From NCBI GenBank assembly GCA_003219415.1, contig QHOS01000036.1:1-63582 (forward strand): a stretch of 63,582 nt of DNA, in the 5' to 3' direction. This DNA is from Verrucomicrobiota bacterium (GTDB lineage: Bacteria > Verrucomicrobiota > Verrucomicrobiia > Chthoniobacterales > UBA10450). Within the stretch, counting starts at the first letter, position 1; each line of letters begins with the position of its first letter. The position numbers were made by a program, and so were the translations under genes. The notes under the pieces were generated by a model. It was not told where the DNA came from and did no database searches. It worked only from the letters and a program-made list of their open reading frames with translations. Positions 35,853 to 43,238 of the stretch are shown piece by piece.

Positions 35853-36929
35853 CTATGAGCGCCGGTAGAAGTTTTCAATGAGAGGTTTGAAATTATTCTC
35901 GTCGATTCGAATGATTCCCATTTCGCGTTTGGCGTTCTCACGAGAATCCGAGGCGTGCGCGGCGTTGATCATGATGGTCTGGCCAAATTCTCTCCGGATC
36001 GACCCTGGCGGCGCCTTGGCTGGATCGGTTGGGCCCAGCACGTCGCGAATCTTACGGACCGCATCCACGCCTTGATAAACAATCGCGATCGATTTTTCCG
36101 TTCCGGGAGCACCGCGTTCTTCAGGCGGACATTCGCTTGGCTTTCGCCCGGCCATGAATTCGACAATGCTTTCCCAGTTTTCGCGGCCGCTCTGTGGGCC
36201 AAGTTTTTTCTCAAGAACCGGCAGCACAGGGCCGTAAAATTCCTGCGCTTGCCCAACGCTCATCTGATGAACTTTGAATCCAATGATGGAGAGCCCCGAG
36301 CGGGAAAATACTTCAATGACACCGCCCGGCCGGAGATTTGGAAACCTGAAATTGTCGGGTTTGATCAGGACGAGGGTCTTTTCGACTTGTGCGTTGGCGG
36401 GGAAGGGGACGACTCGATCCAAAATTCCGCCGTCAGAATCGGAAAATTCCGCCCAGAGCTTCAAATCGTGCTCAACTGCTTTTGGATCGAAAGTGGCCAA
36501 TACTCCGGGCTCAAAGTAAGTTACCTTCCCTGAATCATCCGTGATGTAATCTCCGTAGGTGTCGCGAATCGTTTCGCCGCTGGTGCGCTCGTGCACGATA
36601 TGACCAACCGTGCCGCGAATCTTTTCGACCGCTTCCGGGCCGCGAAAAACAAGGAACAAAACGCGCGGGCGATGTCCGTTTTTCTCGCTTGTGAAATTCT
36701 TCAGAACGTACTCGCGAATCAGCTCTTGTGTCGCGCGATGACGCGGATGGGTTTCCGTCACGATCGCCTCGGCGTAGCGTTTGGTTAACTCCAGACCCGG
36801 TGCAAACATGCGTCCGCCTACCAGATCGAGTCCTGTGCGGGAAATCAGCCGGCCAACGATGCCGCCGGTGCGCGATTTGCGCATCGAGTACGGCGTGACG
36901 GCGACATAGGCGAGTTGTTCGTTCTGCAT
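35853..36929 (-). CDS. ndk: Tandem nucleoside diphosphate kinase, N-terminal copy degenerate
   Basis: This 358-residue protein is twice the usual NDK length of about 140-150. The C-terminal copy begins EKTLVLIKPDNFRFPNLRPG and has the active-site signature INAAHASDS with His325, so it can carry phosphate between NTPs and NDPs. The N-terminal copy starts LAYVAVTPYSMRKSRTGGIV. It keeps the fold landmarks (FLVFRGPEAVEKIRGTVGHI) but has ITDDSGKVTYFEPGV where the NxxHxSD motif belongs, so it seems non-catalytic. It may regulate or dimerise with the active half. It is upstream of aspC on the same strand. Confidence 0.9.
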   Translation of the reverse strand: MQNEQLAYVAVTPYSMRKSRTGGIVGRLISRTGLDLVGGRMFAPGLELTKRYAEAIVTETHPRHRATQELIREYVLKNFTSEKNGHRPRVLFLVFRGPEAVEKIRGTVGHIVHERTSGETIRDTYGDYITDDSGKVTYFEPGVLATFDPKAVEHDLKLWAEFSDSDGGILDRVVPFPANAQVEKTLVLIKPDNFRFPNLRPGGVIEVFSRSGLSIIGFKVHQMSVGQAQEFYGPVLPVLEKKLGPQSGRENWESIVEFMAGRKPSECPPEERGAPGTEKSIAIVYQGVDAVRKIRDVLGPTDPAKAPPGSIRREFGQTIMINAAHASDSRENAKREMGIIRIDENNFKPLIENFYRRS

Positions 36930-37053
36930 GCTGTCTGTTTCAGCCGCGGCTCGTGTTTAAACCGCGTGGAATGCAGAGAAACCGAAGCCGCCAAGGCTGA
37001 AAGAACCTATCTGTCAGAGTTTACTCGCGCAAATCCAAAGTCGCGTAGACTTC

Positions 37054-38019
37054 CTAATCTGACCTTGGGCTACTTCGCAAGCGGGACGCATGCCGTGTTT
37101 TCGCCAGCATGGCGATCCATTTCCCGCGACGGTTTACTTTCACGATCTCAATCTTGTTCCGTCTCAGAGCATGAAGGAGTTTGTTTTCTTGCATGCGAAG
37201 CACGCCGGAAAGAATTAGCCAATGAGCGCGTCTTAGTTTCGGGAGAATTTCGATCAACAACCGGCTGTAAAGATTCGCAGCAACGACGTCCCTTCCCGCC
37301 CGGGACTTCCATTTGCGCAGATCGCCCAACTTAAAATCGACATTATCGATTTTGTTAAGACGTGCGTTTGCTTTCGCTACGAAAATCGCTTTCGGATCGA
37401 TATCAATGCCAACCACGCGTCCTGCGCCGAAGCGTTCCGCCGCGAGAGCGAGAATTCCGCTCCCGGTTCCAAGGTCAGCAAGCGACCAGCTATTCTTCCA
37501 TTCGCGAGTCAAGCGCTCCAGGAGACGAAGGGACATTGCCGTCGTGGTATGTTGTCCTGTTCCAAACGCCGCGGAAGCGGGAATGACGAGGAGCCGCGGT
37601 TTCTTGACCCGCGCTGTGGTATGCACTGTCCTCAGCGCATGTGGTCGAGCTCGGTGAGTGTAGATCCGCTGAGGACAGCGGACACTACAGCATTGTGCCC
37701 GCACCTTGCTCCTGGCGATCACTAGCCGCGCGCCAATCCTGATAGGCTTCCTCTTTTCCGCGTCTGCGAATCGCTTGAGCCAATTGGGCGGCAATTTCTC
37801 GGTGCGTCCGCCAAATTCTTCGACCAGTTTTCGGGAATCATTGCGTGATGTGCACGCAATTTGGAGTTGCCGCCGCTTCCGCCCGGGTCTTGAGATGATC
37901 GCAAGTCTGCCACCTGAAAGCGCTTGCAAAATGTTTTCGTGCGCACTCAGCCAGCGCGGCTCAGCAATTTTTCGCCACAGATACATCACTTCCGGGAGCG
38001 CCTCTAGCGCGCGATTCAT
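37054..38019 (-). CDS. prmA: Ribosomal protein L11 methyltransferase with an in-frame palindrome insert
   Basis: This 321-residue SAM methyltransferase has the PrmA core: VIPASAAFGTGQHTTTAMSL, SLADLGTGSGILALAAERFG, VVGIDIDPKAIFVAKANARL and DVVAANLYSRLLIEILPKL with the NLY motif. It trimethylates L11. The N-terminal domain is divergent. Between LVIARSK and KKPRLLVIPASAAFGTGQH sits a Cys/Arg/His-rich stretch (111-135) encoded by a 75-bp palindrome. The frame is kept, so a product can be made with a loop just before the SAM site. PrmA activity therefore depends on that loop being tolerated. Confidence 0.85.
   Translation of the reverse strand: MNRALEALPEVMYLWRKIAEPRWLSAHENILQALSGGRLAIISRPGRKRRQLQIACTSRNDSRKLVEEFGGRTEKLPPNWLKRFADAEKRKPIRIGARLVIARSKVRAQCCSVRCPQRIYTHRARPHALRTVHTTARVKKPRLLVIPASAAFGTGQHTTTAMSLRLLERLTREWKNSWSLADLGTGSGILALAAERFGAGRVVGIDIDPKAIFVAKANARLNKIDNVDFKLGDLRKWKSRAGRDVVAANLYSRLLIEILPKLRRAHWLILSGVLRMQENKLLHALRRNKIEIVKVNRRGKWIAMLAKTRHASRLRSSPRSD
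37615..37689. repeat. 75-bp palindromic element inside prmA, in frame
   Basis: The left arm TGTGGTATGCACTGTCCTCA and GCG is mirrored by CGCTGAGGACAGCGGACACT and ACA. Twelve central arm bases (CGCTGAGGACAG) match exactly. The length is exactly 25 codons, and the reading frame of prmA crosses it without a stop. Confidence 0.88.
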
Positions 38020-38075
38020 TACGGATCTTTGAGCCGTTTTCGGCCTTCACGTTACGCTACGCTTCAAGCGAAGAC

Positions 38076-38150
<75 letters not shown>

Positions 38151-38276
38151 AGTTTTGAGGGGAAACAAATAATGTCCAGCCGTCTGCAACGCGCAACCTT
38201 TTAATTGTCGCCAGGGGGTTGAAATAGTTGAATCCAAACAGGGCGCTAAACGCATCCTACGGTCAAATCATTCACT

Positions 38277-38891
38277 ATGAACAGATTCATCCTCATCTAC
38301 ACTTGTTCCCTCGCGGTGGCGATAAGCTCATTTGCGCAGGCGCCGACAGCCTCGCCACTCACAAACACGCCTGCGGCAACGACTGCCATTTCGCCAACTT
38401 CAACGCCTCAAAGCAAGGTCGAGCAGTCGGTCAGGAAGAAACAGAAGAAGCATTTCAATTTCACAATCGACGATCACGACACCGACTTCGAAAAGTCGAA
38501 GGATATTCCCGCAATGGTGATTCCACTGGTTGGAATCGTTTTCCTGACCATCTTCGGTGCGCCGGTGCTGATCGTCGGCCTGATTTTGTATTTTGGCTTC
38601 TCCAAATCGCGCGCTCTCCACAAGACAGTGCGAATGATGGTGGAGAAGGGCCAGCCAGTCCCGGAAGCGTTGCTTGCTCCCCCACCACCAGCCCAGCGGA
38701 AACGTTCCGATCTGCGTCGCGGTGTTGTGCTGACGATGGTCGGCTTGGGACTAATGGTGTTTTTCGGCGCCGTGAACGATTGGGAGGGCGGTGCGTGGAC
38801 CTTGGGCCTCATTCCTTTCCTGATCGGCGCTGGCTATTTGCTTGTATGGAAGCTGGACACAAAGAAGGACAACCCGCCGCCATTACCGTAA
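38277..38891 (+). CDS. DUF6249-type membrane protein
   Basis: This 204-residue protein has a signal peptide (FILIYTCSLAVAISSFAQ) and a Thr/Ala/Pro-rich linker. The first span pair is IPLVGIVFLTIFGAPVLIVG and LILYFGF. The segment SKSRALHKTVRMMVEKGQPV with PEALL follows, then two more spans. The RxLHxTVRxMVExGQPVPEALL stretch is the DUF6249 hallmark. It ends nine bases before an ECF sigma gene and is probably part of that regulatory unit at the inner membrane. Confidence 0.8.
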   Translation: MNRFILIYTCSLAVAISSFAQAPTASPLTNTPAATTAISPTSTPQSKVEQSVRKKQKKHFNFTIDDHDTDFEKSKDIPAMVIPLVGIVFLTIFGAPVLIVGLILYFGFSKSRALHKTVRMMVEKGQPVPEALLAPPPPAQRKRSDLRRGVVLTMVGLGLMVFFGAVNDWEGGAWTLGLIPFLIGAGYLLVWKLDTKKDNPPPLP

Positions 38892-38900
38892 TCTGCGGCC

Positions 38901-39437
38901 GTGGAGCTGACCGATGCAGACCTCGTCGCGCGAGTTCTTGTCGATGAGGACCAGCACGCTTTCGGCGAACTGGTTCGGCGGCATCAATCCAGTGTGCGTG
39001 GTTTACTACGCCAGCTTACCCGCACCGACGTCGCTCTCGCCGACGATCTGGCCCAGCAAGCTTTCCTGCGCGCCTACAAGAACATCCGGAATTTTCGCGG
39101 CGAAGCGCGCTTTTCCACATGGCTTTATCGGATCGCCTATAATTGTTTTCGAGAAGATGCGCGCCGCCGGAAGGAACTCGTGGGAATCGATGAAGAACAA
39201 CTCCAAACCCAACACGATCCTCAGGCTGCCGATCCTGGTTTAAGACATGACCTTATGCGGGCACTAAATCTACTTCCCTTGAATGAACGCTCCGCGATTT
39301 TACTTTGTTGCCAGAACGGTCTTTCCCACGATGAAGCTGCTCGTGTTCTCGACATCCCTCTTGGTACAGTGAAAACGAATGTCCTTAGAGGCCGCGAGAA
39401 ATTGAAACGAATGCTTGCCGACTGGGGTCCAAATTAG
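38901..39437 (+). CDS. ECF-type RNA polymerase sigma factor
   Basis: This 178-residue sigma70-family protein begins at GTG. Region 2 is AFGELVRRHQSSVRGLLRQL with DLAQQAFLRAYKNIRNFRGE and FSTWLYRIAYNCFREDARRR (promoter melting). Region 4 is LPLNERSAILLCCQNGLSHD then EAARVLDIPLGTVKTNVLRG, a helix-turn-helix reading the -35. The downstream membrane protein may be its anti-sigma. Target promoters unknown. Confidence 0.93.
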   Translation: MELTDADLVARVLVDEDQHAFGELVRRHQSSVRGLLRQLTRTDVALADDLAQQAFLRAYKNIRNFRGEARFSTWLYRIAYNCFREDARRRKELVGIDEEQLQTQHDPQAADPGLRHDLMRALNLLPLNERSAILLCCQNGLSHDEAARVLDIPLGTVKTNVLRGREKLKRMLADWGPN

Positions 39438-39456
39438 GTAAAGAGGATATGAGCAA

Positions 39457-39789
39457 ATGAACCAGGAACATTGGCTTGATCGAGAATTGCGCGATGCGGC
39501 GCCCTATATCGACGACGAGGGATTTACTGTCCGAGTGTTGCAACAGTTACCGCCGCCCCGGCGCCGTCAGGATCTTTTGCGTGCTGTCATTCTTCTGGGA
39601 ACGGCTTTCCTGGCGAGCGTGCTTACCTATGTCGTTTCGGATGGCGGTCGCTTTATCAGTGTGACTCTTGAGCGTCTCGCGGCCTTGCCCGCGTTATGGG
39701 TCTTTGTGCTGGCTCTCGCCAGCGGGTTGGTTATGGCAGCTGCTGGCGCTACGGCCGCAATATCCAGAAGCCGGGCCTCGCTAACTTAA
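39457..39789 (+). CDS. Putative membrane partner (anti-sigma-like) of the ECF sigma factor
   Basis: This 110-residue protein has a short polar N-terminal domain (WLDRELRDAAPYIDDEGFTV) and two membrane segments (LLRAVILLGTAFLASVLTYV; ALWVFVLALASGLVMAAAGA). The arrangement, a cytosolic head followed by spans and directly downstream of an ECF sigma, is that of small membrane anti-sigma proteins and DUF5056-like proteins. No zinc-binding HxxxCxxC motif is present. Role inferred from context. Confidence 0.7.
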   Translation: MNQEHWLDRELRDAAPYIDDEGFTVRVLQQLPPPRRRQDLLRAVILLGTAFLASVLTYVVSDGGRFISVTLERLAALPALWVFVLALASGLVMAAAGATAAISRSRASLT

Positions 39790-39818
39790 CTCGTCCAAGA
39801 AACAGCCCGCAAATTCGG

Positions 39819-40751
39819 CTAATCCACGCAAAGTTTACGGGCTTGGTGTACGTCGAGTTCAATCTGCCGGACTAACGCATCCACATTTTCGAACTTCTGT
39901 TCGGGCCTGAGATACCGGATAAAACGCACTTCGACGTCCTGGCCGTAGATATCGCGATCAAAATCGAACAGATGAATTTCGAGCACGCGCTCGGATTTAC
40001 TAGTGCTCACAGTGGGGCGGTAGCCGAGATTTACCACGCCAGGATAGACGCTTCCTTCCAGCATGGCCTCCGCGAAATAAACCCCGTTTGGAGGAAACTG
40101 CTCGCTATGAGCGCTCAGATTCGCTGTCGGGAATCCGATCCTTTTCCCTAAGTCATCACCCCGCACGACCGTCCCCAGGATCGTGTACTCACGGCCCAGC
40201 ATTTCAGCGGCTTTCGCCAGGTCGCCTGTTTCGACTGCATGACGAATCGCTGTACTGCTTACGAGCTCACCGTTCCCGAGTGTTACAGGGGGAATTCCAA
40301 CGACCTCAAAGTCGAATTGCGCGCCCAGCTTCCGGAGGAGAGCAAGATTGCCGCGCCGGCCTTTTCCAAATGACCATTCATGACCCACGCAGATTTCACG
40401 CAGCGGTTTTGAATGCGTCACTAGTTGCTGCACAAAGTCTTCCGGCGCAGTTGCGGCAAATGCCTTGTCGAATTTGAGGACGAGCAGATGCCGTACTCCG
40501 AGGTTGCGAATCAGTTTGATCTTGTGTTGCGTGGCCGTGAGCAAATGGGGTGCGTCGTTGGGGCGAAGCACTTTCATCGGATGCGGATCAAAAGTAACGA
40601 CCACCGGAGTGCCCTTTGCCGATCGGGCGTGCTCGGCTGAGGTGGAAATGACGGCTTGATGACCGAGGTGCACACCATCGAAGACCCCGATCGCGAGGAA
40701 AAGCGAACCAGGCAAACGAGCTAGCTCGGATATAGAATGGAGTGTTTCCAT
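39819..40751 (-). CDS. ribF: Riboflavin kinase / FAD synthetase
   Basis: This bifunctional enzyme of about 310 residues makes FMN then FAD. The N-terminal adenylyltransferase has AIGVFDGVHLGHQAVI and CVGHEWSFGKGRRGNLALLR. The C-terminal kinase has GDDLGKRIGFPTANLSAHSE and PNGVYFAEAMLEGSVYPGVV. The end is EIHLFDFDRDIYGQDVEVRF. It is the last gene of the nusA operon on the reverse strand. The ATG at 40751 abuts a palindromic repeat. Confidence 0.95.
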   Translation of the reverse strand: METLHSISELARLPGSLFLAIGVFDGVHLGHQAVISTSAEHARSAKGTPVVVTFDPHPMKVLRPNDAPHLLTATQHKIKLIRNLGVRHLLVLKFDKAFAATAPEDFVQQLVTHSKPLREICVGHEWSFGKGRRGNLALLRKLGAQFDFEVVGIPPVTLGNGELVSSTAIRHAVETGDLAKAAEMLGREYTILGTVVRGDDLGKRIGFPTANLSAHSEQFPPNGVYFAEAMLEGSVYPGVVNLGYRPTVSTSKSERVLEIHLFDFDRDIYGQDVEVRFIRYLRPEQKFENVDALVRQIELDVHQARKLCVD

Positions 40752-40752
40752 C

Positions 40753-40884
40753 AATCGAATGACCAATGCCGAATGACGAATGCCGAAGGAAATCCGAATG
40801 ACGAATACCGAACACGTTGGCGAGCAAGTATTCGTGTTTCCTGCTTCGTCATTCTTTCGTCATTCGTCATTCGAGCTTCGTCAT
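40753..40884. repeat. Imperfect palindrome of CGAATGACGAA units
   Basis: Several near-copies of GAATGACGAATGCCGAA in the left half are mirrored by TTCGTCATTC units in the right half (TCGTCATTCTTTCGTCATTC). It fills the truB-ribF gap. A second copy lies at 56036-56130. Confidence 0.75.
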
Positions 40885-40888
40885 ATTC

Positions 40889-41611
40889 TCAAGCTCCCCG
40901 CATGCGCGACACGTCTGGAAGGCTTAGGAGCCTGCTCAAAATTTCCTCGCGTGGCGCATCCTTGATTTGAGTGACACTAATGGCATTAGCAACGTCGAAG
41001 CGTCCGGATTTCGTGCGCCGCAGCGACTTTAGATGCGCCCCGCAGCCGAGACTCTCGCCGATCTCGTGGACATAAGTGCGAACATAGAAACCCTTACTGC
41101 ACAAAACACTAAAATCGATCTCGGGAAGAACTATTCGATCAATTGTGTAGCGATAGACATGCACCAGGCGAGGTTCCCGTTCGACCACTTTCCCTTGACG
41201 TGCCAGTTTGTACAGCGGAATTCCACCATGTTTTTTCGCCGAGACCATCGGCGGTATTTGGTAAAAATCGCCCCTGAACTTTTCAAACGCAGCGCGAATT
41301 TGATTTTCGTCTAGCGCAGGAACCGGTCGCTGCTGGATGACTTCTCCCTGCCGATCTTGTGTATCGGTTGTCACACCGAGCACGAATGTTCCGGCGTATT
41401 CCTTGTCTTCGCTCATGAGTAAATCCTGGACCTTTGTGCCCCGTCCCACAGTGATTAAAAGCAAGCCGGTCGCTATGGGATCAAGCGTGCCGCAGTGACC
41501 GACTTTTCTGACCTGGAGATTTCGACGAACCAGCGCGACGACGTCGTGTGAAGTCATCCCTTCAGCCTTGTCCACGAGCAGGACGCCGTCAGGAGTTACG
41601 GGATAAGACAT
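40889..41611 (-). CDS. truB: tRNA pseudouridine-55 synthase
   Basis: This 240-residue enzyme makes pseudouridine-55 in the T loop of tRNAs. The opening is GVLLVDKAEGMTSHDVVALV, the catalytic Asp is in VGHCGTLDPIATGLLLITVG, and EYAGTFVLGVTTDTQDRQGE is typical. Further conserved parts are QIPPMVSAKKHGGIPLYKLA and GFYVRTYVHEIGESLGCGAH. It lies between nrnA and ribF on the reverse strand. The C-terminal PUA extension is minimal. Confidence 0.96.
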   Translation of the reverse strand: MSYPVTPDGVLLVDKAEGMTSHDVVALVRRNLQVRKVGHCGTLDPIATGLLLITVGRGTKVQDLLMSEDKEYAGTFVLGVTTDTQDRQGEVIQQRPVPALDENQIRAAFEKFRGDFYQIPPMVSAKKHGGIPLYKLARQGKVVEREPRLVHVYRYTIDRIVLPEIDFSVLCSKGFYVRTYVHEIGESLGCGAHLKSLRRTKSGRFDVANAISVTQIKDAPREEILSRLLSLPDVSRMRGA

Positions 41612-41631
41612 GACGACAAGAAGATTGCACA

Positions 41632-41660
41632 GTTACAACGTTGAAGCGTTGAAACGTTAA
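41632..41660. repeat. Iterated GTTGAAACG motif overlapping the nrnA stop
   Basis: Units ACAACGTTGAAGCGTTGAAA and CGTTAA run into the nrnA stop codon (TAA on the reverse strand within CGTTAA). Confidence 0.5.
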
Positions 41661-42661
41661 GTCATTGGAGCGGCTGCCGCCTTTAGCGAGTCAATCTTAG
41701 CGCGAACTTCTGCCAAAACTCGCTCTTGTACTTCCGGAAGCGTTCCGCGCACGCGCGCACCGGCGGCAAGCGCATGGCCTCCTCCGCCGAACTTCTGGCA
41801 GATAGCGCAAACATCAACAGCATCACTTTTGGAACGCATGCTCACGCGCACTTTGCCATCGGACAGTTCTTCGAAAAAGACGGCAACGATAACGCCGCGA
41901 ACGGCGCGCAGGTGATCGATCAGCCCCTCGTTATCCTCGGGAAGGACGCCAAGCTCGGCAGCTGTTTTCAACGTAAGACCAAAACTTGCGACGCGACCTT
42001 CTTGCTGGAAACGCATGGTGCGCAGGAGTTCGCGCAAAAGTTCCAGACGACGCCGGGGATAATTCTCATAGAGCTGCTGACTCAAGCGTCCAACGTCGAG
42101 ACCTGTCCGAATGAGTTCCGCCGCGATCTCGAAAGTGTGGGCGCTGGTCTGTGGATACTGAAACGAGCCCGTGTCAGTGGATATCGCGGCGTAAAGATTT
42201 TCTGCGATATCTCGATTGAACGGCAGACCCTGGCTCTTGATCAGATGAAAAACGATTTCCGCCGTGGCAGGCGCAGACGAATCGATATGAGCCACGTCGC
42301 CATAACCGGGATTGCTCGGGTGGTGGTCAATGTTAATCCAAATTTTCGACGACCGGATTGCCACCAGAGCAGTGCCAAGGCGGTTTTGAATTGCGGTATC
42401 AAGTGCGATGGCAACATCGAAATCCTCCGGAGTAGAAGGCGGCTTGGTGAGCAACTCAGCGCGGGGAAGGAAGGAATACTTCTCCAACATTCCGTCTTCA
42501 TTCCACACACGCACTTCTTTCCCGAGTGCTTGAAGGGAAAGCGCCAGTGCGAGCTGGCTGCCCAACGCGTCGCCGTCCGGACGAACGTGACCCAAGATGG
42601 CGAAACGCTGATGGTCGCGTAATATCTGGCCAATGTCCTGGAATTTGGAAGTGCTCATCAT
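41657..42661 (-). CDS. nrnA: DHH-family oligoribonuclease / pAp phosphatase NrnA
   Basis: This 334-residue phosphoesterase degrades short oligonucleotides and 3'-phosphoadenosine 5'-phosphate. DHH-domain landmarks are ILGHVRPDGDALGSQLALAL, the DHH motif in INIDHHPSNPGYGDV and AISTDTGSFQYPQTSAHTFE. The DHHA1 end is CQKFGGGGHALAAGARVRG. Position between rbfA and truB is the classical arrangement. Start is one of two adjacent Met codons. Confidence 0.95.
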   Translation of the reverse strand: MMSTSKFQDIGQILRDHQRFAILGHVRPDGDALGSQLALALSLQALGKEVRVWNEDGMLEKYSFLPRAELLTKPPSTPEDFDVAIALDTAIQNRLGTALVAIRSSKIWINIDHHPSNPGYGDVAHIDSSAPATAEIVFHLIKSQGLPFNRDIAENLYAAISTDTGSFQYPQTSAHTFEIAAELIRTGLDVGRLSQQLYENYPRRRLELLRELLRTMRFQQEGRVASFGLTLKTAAELGVLPEDNEGLIDHLRAVRGVIVAVFFEELSDGKVRVSMRSKSDAVDVCAICQKFGGGGHALAAGARVRGTLPEVQERVLAEVRAKIDSLKAAAAPMT

Positions 42662-42776
42662 GTAGTCGCCGCGGTCTTTGTCCCGCTACAGCCTCTCGGC
42701 GTAGGTGGATAAGTGATCGCGAAAAAGGACGGCGGCTCGCTATGATAGAAGGGCCACAGGGCCGTAGCTACAATCT

Positions 42777-43127
42777 TCACTTCTTGTCGCCTTGAGCCGC
42801 TTCGATCTCTTGCATGATTTCTATGACCCTGGTCCCGCGCTCGATGGAGGTATCGAGATGAAAAATAAGGTGCGGCGTATACTTCATAGTAACATGACGA
42901 GCAAGTTCTGCCTGTAACGCGGGACGATGAGACGTTAGCTTGCTCATCACGCTCTCGCGGGCCTGTGTTCCAAGAACGCTCACAAACACGTGCGCGTTTT
43001 TTAAGTCGGGTGTTACGTCCACATGATTGATGCTGACCAGGGCGCCTTCGAAGCTCATTTCTCGCGCGATGATCCCGCTTAGCTCCCGCTTCACAACTTC
43101 GTTAACACGCAACATTCGATGTTTCAT
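42777..43127 (-). CDS. rbfA: Ribosome-binding factor A
   Basis: This 116-residue KH-like protein helps 30S maturation and cold adaptation. Family features: RMLRVNEVVKRELSGIIARE at the start, VSINHVDVTPDLKNAHVFVS in the middle (with VTPDL), and KYTPHLIFHLDTSIERGTRV near the end. It lies between infB and nrnA, as in most bacteria. About 110 bp holding a palindrome separate it from infB. Confidence 0.95.
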   Translation of the reverse strand: MKHRMLRVNEVVKRELSGIIAREMSFEGALVSINHVDVTPDLKNAHVFVSVLGTQARESVMSKLTSHRPALQAELARHVTMKYTPHLIFHLDTSIERGTRVIEIMQEIEAAQGDKK

Positions 43128-43144
43128 AGTAGCCTTTCGCTGTT

Positions 43145-43233
43145 AATTCTGAGCGGAGCGAAGCGGAGTCGAAGGATTCCGTGAAATCATCTTTGGTTGC
43201 GCCACGGGACTCCTCGACTTCGCTCGGAATGAC
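43145..43233. repeat. Palindrome, TCATTCTGAGCG family, copy 4
   Basis: The left arm ATTCTGAGCGGAGCGAAGCG then GAGTCGAAGGATTCC is mirrored by GGGACTCCTCGACTTCGCTC then GGAATGAC. It lies between infB and rbfA inside the operon and will be transcribed as a hairpin. Confidence 0.75.
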
Positions 43234-43238
43234 TGCCG

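Noticed and set aside
43145-43233. Palindrome between infB and rbfA as an intrinsic terminator
   Set aside because: It has no T-run and belongs to a repeat family found elsewhere, so operon termination there is not supported.
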